NCBI GenBank assembly: GCA_026874595.1
Contig: CM049322.1
Span: 49,825,340 to 49,889,339, forward strand
From: Sipunculus nudus
Taxonomy: Eukaryota > Annelida > Sipuncula > Golfingiida > Sipunculidae
Direction of reading: 5' to 3'
DNA length: 64,000 bases
Shown here in pieces: positions 1 to 29,800 of this stretch. The position numbers and the translations under genes were made by a program. Each line of letters begins with the position of its first letter. Positions within the stretch are counted from its first letter, which is position 1. The notes beneath the pieces are model-generated. The model saw only the letters and a list, made by a program, of their open reading frames with translations. It was not told the DNA's origin and made no database searches.

Positions 1-336
1 AGTCAGAAAGCATGAAATAGGGTAAACAGAAAAATAATTTCTCTTCATGGGAAGAAATTTGAATTCTGTAACACAAAGTCTAGACAGATTCCCAGTGTAT
101 CACTGAGTATCACAGTTATTGTAATGAATATTTACAAGAAATTATAAAAACTTCCCAAAAATCTATAAAGAAACCTCCTGAAAAGTTACCCTTAATTTTA
201 TCATAAAACTGTCACTAAATCTAGGCTGATGACTGATGATAACATTTCCTCTGATAGCAAGCCCCATATAAATTACCAAACACTAAGAACAGAACAGATT
301 CTGGATCCTCAGCCAATTATAATAGCTCTAGCCTAC
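1..336. other. Intron of TBC1D23 at window edge
   Basis: This stretch follows the donor of TBC1D23 exon 11 on the minus strand. The next exon, expected to carry the rhodanese active-site loop, was looked for on the minus strand and not found, so it should lie to the left of the window. Nothing else is recognisable; the sequence is AT-rich and unstructured. Confidence 0.6.
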
Positions 337-18881
<18,545 letters not shown>

Positions 18882-19411
18882 ATTTCTGTTTTTGACGTGT
18901 TTTGCCGTAAATAGGTTGTATCAGACGATTGTTGGTAACGATGTCGCTAAAACTGCGAAATAAACCATTGAATAAAAATAAACAAGTATTTGCTAAGTAA
19001 ATTAATTCAAGAGAGACATTATTTTCATACTGTATCTACGATTTTTTATAAATGAGTTTATTTGACATTATATTTGGTATTTGGAAAACCGGAAATAGTT
19101 TGCGACGCCGTTGAACCTCGTACCAAGAACTACAACACATCAACTTGGAAATCCCCTCGTCATAAGTTGTTTCCTTTTTAAGCACTAGATGGCAGCGGTG
19201 GGTAAACCCTAATTATCATTATCCCCGACCCACTTCATTTTCTGTGATACACAGTGCAGAATAATTCAACAAATTACTGACTTTAAAATCTATATGAAAT
19301 AATTTTTATACATATTAGATCTGTTTGATAAAAATAGTTTTATTGCTCTTTGTTTCAATGATTTCAAAAATGTAAAGCAACATTTTAATCTTTACTAAAC
19401 AATGTGATCAT

Positions 19412-19443
<32 letters not shown>

Positions 19444-20994
19444 TATCAAAACCGACTTTAGATGTACATTTAAGGTAGCACCATCGTCTGCATTTATTTT
19501 GCACTCTTGTCACAATAAACTGCAAATGAATTGTTTTATTTTTTGCTAAACCAAATTAAATTATACCATTTAAAACCATGTAAAATTATCTCTAATAAAA
19601 TATATTTTTTCGTATTTCATCAATGACTTTCAATTTTTTAACTTTTTTGAAGTAACAGTTTGGGGAAAAGAAAAAAAAAACACTTTTCAAAAATCACACT
19701 TGACTTTGTGAGTATTAAATAAGAAATGTATGTGATTTGCCGTTTCTGAGAAACATCGATTTAGGCCTAAAACTCATGCATTTGGCTAAGATCATATTTG
19801 AAACCATCTTTAAAAAAACATACCATGGAAGATCTCCATGCGTTTATGTTTTATTCATAACCATTCCCTTTTTTTCCTGACATTTAAAAATTTTTACCAG
19901 TTAAAAAATATGTTTTACATATTATGATTCGATTTGGTTCCCTCCAACCTGTATTAGTCCAAAGTAAGTACTCCTTTCGAAAAGGTTGTCATACAGAAGA
20001 GTAAACAAAAACAGAACAGTTGGTATGGCCCTATCTAAAGATAAAAAAAAAGTTTAGCAAATTACACAGAAAATGGGCGTCTTCATGGTAAATTTTGTGG
20101 TGAAATGTCTGCCACGAAACTCAAGGTCTAGAAAAAAAATTATGCATGAAGAACTAAGCAGGTCTTTCTATGTTTTTATATATTTTTACTCTTTTGTACG
20201 ACAATTTTAAAGATTACTTAAGTTTAACATTAAGAGTAAGTTCGAGTATAATCCTAACAGATTATATATATTAAGGTTCTAATCCAACATCCGAGACTCA
20301 TATTGACCTGAATTTTTAGACATGTAAGCAATTGTTTTTTTTTTTAAGTAGTCATTATGACCTTTAGCCCAATTTTTTTATTGCAAATGTAAATAAGATG
20401 TCCTTCCATATTAAATCAGCTATTCGCCTGCCTTATTTGTAGAATTTACGTGAGTTCTGGCTTACTCTAATAAACTATACGAACTTTCTGCTGAGAAAGC
20501 TTCTTAAAAAGCGTCTGATACTGACGTATGGGCTTGTGTATATACAAGATATATAGCAAAGTTGTTGACAAACAGAAAAAAAAACCTGAGTAACCGAACG
20601 AGGGTGTCTGGCTGGTAAATATATACTAGTAAGTGCCTAAGTTGAAAGGTCACTAGTTGCTTAACGCCATTCGCAGAACATGAATGAGTTTGGATTATTT
20701 CGGATTATTATAAACACTTGGATATAAACAAAATAAAAGCCTGTTTATTTTTGGGATAGGCGTTTCCTACATCGCCTATTTTTATGAAAGGTTCATAGAA
20801 TTATCTTTAGCTACATACGTCATAATTTCGAAATATAGGCCCCTTTACACATTGTCACACCATTTATTTAATAAGTAAAAAAACAAAAGAATTATGAATC
20901 ATATAAATACTAACTTGAAAAATACTAGAAAAAAAGACGTCAAAATTTCCATTTTGTGAATTTATTTTTATTTTAAATAGTTATATAATTTGCG

Positions 20995-21165
20995 CCAGAT
21001 AGCAGAGCCTACCTCCGCGAATGAAATTATAAGCGATATTAGGCGGCATTAAAAGTGCGTGCTCTCTCCCGGATACGGCATTTTCTTGAGGGAGACCTCG
21101 CGGTCTGTAAGGAATCATGAGCGAGCACGATCCCCTCTCTGACTCGTGACTGTGGTTGTATATTG
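20995..21165. other. GC-rich structured block, unidentified
   Basis: A markedly less AT-rich patch in an AT-rich region, with several short complementary pieces (GCGAGCACGATC, ACCTCGCGGT, CTCTCTCCCGG). It was compared by eye with common snRNA, tRNA and 7SK patterns and no match was recognised. It could be a promoter patch, a small RNA gene or a repeat remnant. Confidence 0.25.
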
Positions 21166-21476
21166 TATTGAGTTTCATAATGAATATTACTGTATGTTAT
21201 TTCACGGGATTTATCATGTCCGGAATGCGGACATTAGGTTAAAAGTTCTCCTTACATAGTTACAGTATTTCTTTTTTTATTATTTTCTACGCTTTGTTAT
21301 GCTCATAAGCGCTTTAATTCAATGTTCGATTGTAATTATAAACATATCATAATAGAAAACTATTTTACAAAATACCATATACTAATATGATCGATTTTAC
21401 ACACTTTATCCACTATATATTATACGTAACGGTTAATCTATATTACAACTGACGGTGGTCGCTCGACTGTTGTTAT

Positions 21477-21916
21477 CAGTGGCGTCAATTTATCTTCTAG
21501 ATTGGGGGGGGGTGGGGGTAACTTGTAGACACACACGCACATATGTGTGTGTATATATATGATATATATATATACTTTTTCAGCGTCTGTATGACTTATT
21601 TGAAATACATTCTTAATCACACTTCAGATATATTACAATTAAGTATTAGGTTTTAGAAAAGGTATTATGTTTCCAGTATATGTTAATTGTAAACCAGGTT
21701 TAGATTTAATATTTCATATAGTAAACTCATAAATGGAACCAAAGTATATAATTTTATTCATTACAATTTTTCTTTTGCAATATATAAATATTGTTCTCTG
21801 AATAATGGGGATTCGGGGGGGGGGGAGGGGGGATGATTACATTGACCATCCCCCCTTGCCAAAAAGTTGGAGGGGATATATCCCCCCCCCCCCCATTACC
21901 TATATTGACGCCCCTG
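21477..21916. mobile_element. Small hAT-like non-autonomous element
   Basis: It begins CAGTGGCGTCAAT and ends ATTGACGCCCCTG, a typical hAT terminal repeat. The flanks GTTGTTAT (21469-21476) and GTTGTCAT (21917-21924) agree at 7 of 8 bases, as expected for an 8-bp target duplication. Subterminal G and C runs and a GT/TA microsatellite fill the middle. Confidence 0.7.
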
Positions 21917-24422
21917 GTTGTCATGCAACTCCTTTGTGACCACAACAGTAATGAAATATCCGTACTTTTTTGTCGTGATTGTCAACGACGATGCCAAGTG
22001 TGTCCTAAGCGGGTCGACATTTCCCAAAGTGTCCCATAACTTTTGAGAAATCTGACATGATTTCTCGAACAGGCTATTGCGGCGACATCTATCAGAAACT
22101 AAAAGAACTAAAAGAAAAAGGGAAGATATGCTGGTTTTTGTAGTAAAGTGTCATATCATAGCGAGACTGACTGCTGCCATGTCCGGCTGGGGCAGAGACG
22201 CAAAGGGTTTCTTCCATATGTGTCTGTTCCTATCTGTATTACTTTATTTCGTTGGCACCTTATCAATTTGACACAGGGTTGGAAGAAACCAGAGGACCCA
22301 TAGATAACCACCGACCTTTGTTGTAGTTGTCTCTGGGTCCTCCCGTTTCCTCCACCTCTATAGAACACCGAACGCCACCATCCGAGACATGGAGAGTGCC
22401 GTGCATCAGCTTTTCTAATATTTATGCCTGTACTACCATTTGAAATAAATAGGTTTATATGTAAATTTGACATGGAATACACATACATAGTACAAAACAT
22501 GTTTTAGAACATTTCCAATGTGTTGCAAAGATGTTTCAACAGATCATTTTCAAGAAACATCAATTCTTGTGATGTTAAAAAAGTGCTATATTAATTCGTT
22601 GATACAGTAAATGTTATGTAATTTAAGTAGCTATTTGATCAGACTATAGTAAGACTACGTCTAAAAGATGAAATATCTAGTGTTTTTTAATTTAACAAGA
22701 AAAATGTTAAATCTCAGATCACTTATACATATGACAAAACAAACATTGCAATTTACAAGATACAAAAACAAAAAACACAACATTATGACAGGTTTAAACA
22801 AGACCACAACTCTTGAACCTCAGTCAATTTTTCACCTTTCTTCTCTGTCTCTGCATGTCTCTGGTCTTGATACAGTTTAACTTTATGTATAAATCTTGTG
22901 ATCTTTGGTTTTGTTCTATGATACCTACAATCATACATGTAATTCTTACCAAGCAAAATAATAATATTTATAATCTTGTTTAAATTTATGTCTCTTATTT
23001 TACAAAATAATATTTTGTTTATAACTTGACTCCATTTAAGAATTTGGTTGCTATATACAGTGCAACACCAACCAGGTAATTACAAAAATGTATAGAAAAT
23101 TATTGTATGGAATGTAACGCCTCCATGTTGGCAAAAAGACGTAAGGTATTGTACGAAAACATACAGGTAACAAGCCCTAACTTTGCTTCTGTCACTCGCT
23201 CAAGTAGGCCTAAGTTCTTATATCTTATGACACATGAATGTAAACTATTATCACGGTTTATATCAGACATATGGACAATCCGTTCGCAGATTATATATAA
23301 CCAATAGTGTTGCTCCACTTGCACATTAATTACTTACAATTTGTTTCAATGAGTGACATATAACCCCTTGAGGGCTGGGTACCAATTATGTATATTTATT
23401 GTATTCAGATATTGCATGTATACATGTATGATCATGTCACAATAATAAAGAAACTTTCTTCTTTCTTTCTGTATACCTGACTCCTATCATATATATTATT
23501 GTCAACAGAAATGTGCTATATGACACTTGTCATATGAACATACACCGATAATGCAATTATTATTCAATCAGATTTTATTTCAACTACATTTCAAAGATAA
23601 CTATATATAGAATATAAAACAATTTTGTGTCATATATAGAGTAAAACACGCACCAGCTAATTATATATATCGGCGTATTCTGCGATAAATCCTGTCATAA
23701 TATTATCAACAAAAAAATTTGCTATACAGCAGCCTTGATAGCTGAAACCTGTATAATTATGCCAGCATTAAACGATAATGCGATAAATGTTTAGCCCAAC
23801 TGAACTAGCTGACATATCATTATGGTGAGATATATGAAAAATATCATTTAGCTCCACGGCAGCGATATGAATATATTTCATTTTCATTCTCCCGAAAATC
23901 TGTTTTGTTCATAATACCAAAATAATAAATAAATTTAATTATTTTTCTTCAGGGTTGATTTTATAAACACAATAAAACTTAAATGTGTATAAAATTTAGA
24001 AATTCGTCTGCTTGAATCCTTGTTCATGTAAAACATTCCTTAAAGCCGCCCATGCATTCACCTGCTTTTCCAGTAGAATTTGTGCGATATGATAATAACT
24101 ATGTGCACATATAAATGATCCGAACATATTTTGGTAATTCCTGTTAAGAATGGTTCTTATAACGCCTCTCTGGTGGATGTAGGCCTATGAGTTTGTTTAT
24201 CTACAAGCTCTTACAGCAAAAGAGACCGGTACATGGGCCAGTGTTAATAAACAGAAAGACCATATGTTAAATACCTGAGATGGATGGTTAGCCTAATTGC
24301 ATTTGCATGTGTGGAAGTTCAATAGTCATTGTTTGAAAAACGGCCTTGCTAAACTCTGATTCATCTAAATCGCCACTAGATGTCCTTAATTATTGTATTT
24401 GTATTATTTTGGCAGTGTCATT

Positions 24423-24705
24423 CCAGCTGTACGACTTCGGGATGGACTACCTCGGGATGGACGACACTATACGAATGGACGACATTCTGAATGGACGACG
24501 TCAACAATATAAATTATAAGGTAATAATTAAGGAGTTATAAGTGGGGTAATTGGGGGATTTCTACATGTAGTAAGGGTTAGGTTAGGGTTGTGTATCACT
24601 CTATCAATTACACGCACTTTAACTCCTGATTACTTATTAAGTTAGATTGTCGTCCATTCGGAATGTCGTCCATTCGAATGTCGTCCATCCCGAACGTCCA
24701 GCTGG
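24423..24705. mobile_element. Foldback MITE with GTCGTCCAT arms
   Basis: The left arm CCAGCTGTACGACTTCGGGA, rich in GATGGACGAC, is mirrored by the right arm ending CCCGAACGTCCAGCTGG. ATT flanks both ends (24420-24422, 24706-24708), possibly a 3-bp target duplication. A telomere-like tract AAGGGTTAGGTTAGGGTT lies in the loop (about 24573-24590). It lies about 500 bp upstream of the CBL start codon. Confidence 0.65.
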
Positions 24706-25153
24706 ATTGTAACCATTTTCCCGGGCCCACCAGATATTTTAAACACACGGATTAAAATAAATGAACAGCGTATGTGTGTTGGGATCATAGATTTCTGGTC
24801 TATTTATAAAAGGTTCAACAGATTAATTTTAAGATAAAAGTCGTCAAATGTTGGAATAGACGCCTTTAAAAAAATAAAAAGAAAAACATGCATATATATG
24901 TGTATATTATATAAACTTAATTAATTTAAGTAAACATTAAATAGGCCTGTTTTTGTTTTATTACAGTGTGAGGCTGCATAACAAACACTTGGTGATCCCA
25001 TACTATAAAAAGAAAATACACCGATGCAACAGTGTAAATTATTAGTTGTTTTGCTGCTTGTTTACTGACAAATACCTTCTATTTTTGTAATTTTAATCAT
25101 TTGTGGTTGCGTACAAAAAGGTCGCTCGGACAAGCAGACGACAAGCGCAAGGG

Positions 25154-25217
25154 ATGACGGGAAGCCTATGCCTGGTACGAGGTTGCTGGAACAAGGAAGT
25201 GAAGCAAGATGGCGGCC
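25154..25217 (+). promoter_or_regulatory. CBL 5' leader: upstream ATGs and YY1-type motif at the start codon
   Basis: AAGATGGCGGC (25207-25217), a textbook YY1 site, overlaps the CBL initiator ATG. Two upstream ATGs (25154, 25168) open frames that overlap the CBL start and are out of frame with it (stops at about 25319 and 25285). If the transcript starts upstream of 25154, these would reduce translation of the main frame; if YY1 positions initiation close to the motif, they would be excluded. Confidence 0.45.
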
Positions 25218-25753
25218 TCGGGAAGACGGGGAGCTCCGGGCATCAATCTCCCAGGCTGGATACAGCGTCTCGGAGGTGCCATAGCCGACGTAGTCACACC
25301 CCCACGGTTCATCGTCGATAGAAAAAGTATTGAAAAATCGTGGAAACTTATGGACAAGGTCGTAAAGCAGTGTCAAAACCCAAAGATGAACTTGAAAAAT
25401 AGCCCCCCTTTCATTTTAGACATCCTTCCCGATACATACCAACATCTACGGCAAGTGTACGCCAAGTACGAGGACAGAATAGCGGTTCTTAATGAGAACG
25501 ATTATTTCCGTATTTTCATCGAGAACTTGATAAACAAGTGCAAGAAAACTATCAGACTTTTCAAGGAAGGGAAGGACCGTATGTATGATGAAGGCACGCA
25601 TTATCGCCGGAATCTGACTAAACTGTCACTGGTTTTCTCTCATATGCTTGCCGAGCTCAAAGCAATATTTCCAGATGGGGTTTTCGCCGGGGACAAATTC
25701 AGAATAACAAAAAGTGACGCCGCTGACTGGTGGAAACGGACGTTTGGTGACAA
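25209..25753 (+). CDS. CBL: CBL coding exon 1 (four-helix bundle, start of EF-hand)
   Basis: The exon encodes 181 residues, beginning [57 protein letters not shown] and [14 protein letters not shown] match the CBL family closely. The first 35 residues are divergent, as is usual. In-frame TGA AGC AAG precedes the ATG. The donor is AA/GTAAGT. Confidence 0.97.
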
Positions 25754-26843
25754 GTAAGTTTTTCCTCTTTAATTCGATACAAGGTGGGAGGGGCAGTTTT
25801 TAAATGACAGGTGACATGTCCATTTGTAAACATGTCAAGTTCAGTGTCAGCTCTATTAGATAGGGTATAACAGAGATCTCAGAACTTCTCTGAGTTCATA
25901 ACCTGAAAATAGTTTTGGTAAAAATACCAGTATTTCCTCGAGATATATAAACATTATCCATTTGAAATTATTGAGTTGGGATTAGTAAACAACTAAACAT
26001 GCTGCTGGACCATGTGGTCGATTCATTCCCTTTCCAGTTTAATGTAGTTACCTAGGTTACCATTACATATGCTACGATCATCCGCTTCTGACATTCAGTC
26101 ATGGAGAGACGGACCGGATGGTCATTTGTATACTAACGGTCATCCATTTGCACATCTTATAATTTCACATGTACTTGTTCTGAGTCCCCATGCCCACTTT
26201 CTAGAGTTCCACCTCTTATCCTCCCTTGCACAGGTTGATATATACATATAATATATATGTATATATGTTATTATATGTATATATGTTACAGACTTGCAGC
26301 CTCACAGCTCAAACAGGCCATACAAAAAAATGACTTAAATTTTGAGTTGTGCAGTGAAACATGAATGGACTATCCAGCAGGTAAATTTCATGTTTATTCC
26401 TGACAGAGCAGCCGGTCCTGCATTCATGGAGAGGCTACATAATAGCCATGCACATGCTGGACTGAGTAACATGAAAATATGAAGGTCCAGTTGTTATTTG
26501 TATTATAATGAAATAATATGGTACATGATAAGAGTACTAAATGACAGGGCTCCACATTAACGGTTTACTGTTTGTCCAGGGCAAGTAAAATTCCCAGAAA
26601 ATGGTGGTAAGGCAACCAAAAGTGGGGTCCTACTTGTCTGACTGGGCAAGTGGGTGCAACAAACCTTTACACAAGGTCTGCATCTTGACTTATCATAAGT
26701 AAGCTACTTTCTTTTCAGGAGAAGTGAAGTTAAAATTGTAATACTTCTAGCTTAAATTTCCTCCATGTTTTTTTTTCTGTGCAAATGCTAAAGAGAAACA
26801 TTATTTACAAACAAACATTTGAATATATATATATATATATATT

Positions 26844-26885
<42 letters not shown>

Positions 26886-29800
26886 ATAATAATCATGTGG
26901 ATGTGGCAGATTTGTGTGGGGACAAGTAAAAATTCATGTAGGGCAAATAAAAACCAGCTGTCGCTTGCCCTACTTGACAAGTTCTTTCAAAAGTAAATGT
27001 CGAGCCCTGAATGATTATCTGTTTTGGTTTTCATCAGATGATCCAGCATAGTTTACATCTGGCCTAGGCTAGATTAAAATCCTGGCCTGCTCCATGATGG
27101 ATTTTAATTTAGCCTAGGCAAGATTGCGATTGTGATCTCGTCTAGGCGAGTTCAAAATCTGTCTAGGCGAGATCACAATCGCAATCTCGCCTAGGCCAGA
27201 TCACAATCGCAATCTCTTCTAGGCGAATTTAAAATGGGCCTGGATTTAAATCTTGTCTCTGACATATATATAAGTTTATCACTATCAGTCATATGTACAA
27301 TAAAAATTTAGGCTAAATCTGCACATTTATATCCTTTTCTCTGCCTTATAGGATACGAAAATGCCTGATGTGACATACTTTACACCTGTTATTGCATATC
27401 TGAGGTATCTCCTGTTGTTGACTTGAGTGTAACACTGGAAGTAGATGGGGTTAGAATTGATCTCAAATGAATGAGAGTCCTGACCAACAATTATATGTTC
27501 AAATTTTCTGGCGATCCTCGAATTAGACCTCACCAGGAAACAGTTTCATACAGAAAAAGTGCACATTTTCCAAATGCGGCCTGTCTGGACACAAATGCTA
27601 CACTATTTTTAGATGATGGCATGTTGTGTTACACTTACAATCTACTGGTATACAGAAATGCAGGAAATACGATTTGAGTGAGGAACACATGGCCGAGAGT
27701 CATTTTCACTCATTCTTTTGGAGTAGGGAAAGAATAGTAAAATAAGTGTTCCACATAAAGTAGTCCATATCAGGATTTCTTGGTACTCAATAAAGGAACA
27801 AGTGAATCAAGTGTGCATCTTTAGGTCAGGTGTAAGTACCTGAGTTGTTACAACATAGCTTCAGGCCAATCTTTAGTTTATATAACCTAATTCACAATGG
27901 AGTAATTTATTACATCCAGTCATTGTATTTACAACTAGTAGAAATCAGCATTCTAGTGAATGCAAGCCTGTAACATGTGGGGGGTCCCAGTTGTGGGAAG
28001 CTGCTCAAACTGTGTTCGTATACACTTTTTTGGCCCATATTCCTAGGCTCATTCATGCATTTATTATTGCCTTTACGGCAGAGAATATGATGATCTAATC
28101 ATTTCTTCATTGGCCCATTCCAGAAATGCCCTGAAAATTTCGTGAGATTCATGATTGCATGGGTGAGTTATGTTGTGAACAAACACACGTACACACATAC
28201 ACACGAAAGGGGATGAACACGTACTCTCCTGGTCCAAGCTTTTGGTCAAATATACAATATATATGATGCAGTAAGCTCTTCTGTTGAACACTATCAACAG
28301 GGATGGTCACCTGATATCTTGCAGTAGATGTCAGCATAGCCAGAGTAACACATGAAAACAAGTACATTTACTACTTGGTCTGCATAAATTTTATGCTTTG
28401 GTACAATATAATCTTTTTATTGGCATAATCTGGGAAGAAAACATTTAATATAGATCTATATAATTCCTTAACAGAATATTACAGTTGCTAGCAATAACTG
28501 AATCAAGACTAGAATGGGGAAATTGTAATTTTATAATTTATATTTGAGTAGCACTGAGAATCCCTACAAAAATTTATAGGCCTTATAACTACTTGGATGT
28601 CAAAAACTTGGATATATATCATGTTCTTGCAAACAATCATGACCATTTTCAATTGCCTTTTAATTGCCCTTGTTATTCCCAGAAAGGGTTGTTTGAGTTT
28701 CCTTGAAATTGGTAATGTTACCCAGTTATCAGATTAAGTGTCAAGGCTCCTTATTTTCTGAAAACAGTACAATTGTTCTGTTATTGTGGTAAAGTGTTTA
28801 TATACTCCCAAAGAGTTATAAATAGCAATCTCTCTATAGGTATGTTTAATTTTTTTTGTCAATTTAATAATACACAGCCAAATTCTAGTGTGTCTGCACT
28901 TTAAGTGAGATAGCAGCAGCTTTGCCCATCTGATGATAGTTATGAATACACAAAAATTTCAGTGGACATTTATATTGGACTGGTAGGCTTACAAAAGTTA
29001 AAACAAGTCATAAGGGAAGAGGCACTGCAATAGACTTTTTCAACAAGCATGTGCACTGGGTGTGTTTGAGCAGGGTATTGGTCACCTTCACTGCTCAAGC
29101 AAACAGACAATCAAGACAATGATATCAAGTATCGAGGTGTTCAATATCAATATAGGTAGAATGCAACTATATTTGAGCAAGGATACTACATATATTTGTA
29201 ATATGACCAGAAATAAATTGATTAAATTCATTATTTTGTTAAAGTACGTAGCATGGTTGTCAAATATATATATATATATATATAGGAACATTCAACAAAT
29301 TTCAAAATGAAACCTTTTTCATTCAGGTTCTCATGGTTGTCAAGTAAGAGTTCTACAACTTTAAGTACAAGTTATTTCACTGCAACGGGCAAAAACACAA
29401 CTGCTATTGCTATACACTGCCGTGCAAAAGTATGCTGCTTACCCAAAATCATACATGTCAAATATCTCCGATAGGTGTCACTTGTGAAATTTATGGAAAG
29501 GTCTGTTCCATTGATAAAAGTGTATCTGCCCAAAACAGAGTTTTGCAGATACTATGTTTTTGAACTGGTTGCATTGAATCGCTGCTGCCGCAACAATAGT
29601 TTCTGAAAAAGAACTCTGAGACCACTGGACAGATTTTTCCAAAATTTTACACCAATTATCGGGTCACATGTGAACTGGTGCCAAACTATTTTGCGTTGAC
29701 CTCTGACCTTCCTCTCTTCAGTGTGTCCATGTGTGCATCTGTTTTGACACAGTAACCCACATATCTTCGGACTCGTTTGACCAATCAGACTAAAAATTTT

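Larger units (their letters stand above)
18882..25208. other. Divergent intergenic region between TBC1D23 and CBL
   Basis: The 6.3 kb between the two start codons should hold both promoters and 5' UTRs. It is AT-rich with TA microsatellites (for example 19412-19445). It contains a small hAT-like element (21477-21916), a foldback element (24423-24705) and a GC-rich unexplained block (20995-21165). No conserved coding exon was recognised on either strand. Confidence 0.55.

Noticed and set aside
22156-22500. 114-codon minus-strand open frame between the genes
   Set aside because: No recognised domain, no splice-consistent neighbours and a composition like the non-coding surroundings.
24573-24590. 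Telomere or telomere relic
   Set aside because: Only two to three imperfect TTAGGG-like units inside a small foldback element in the middle of a gene pair.
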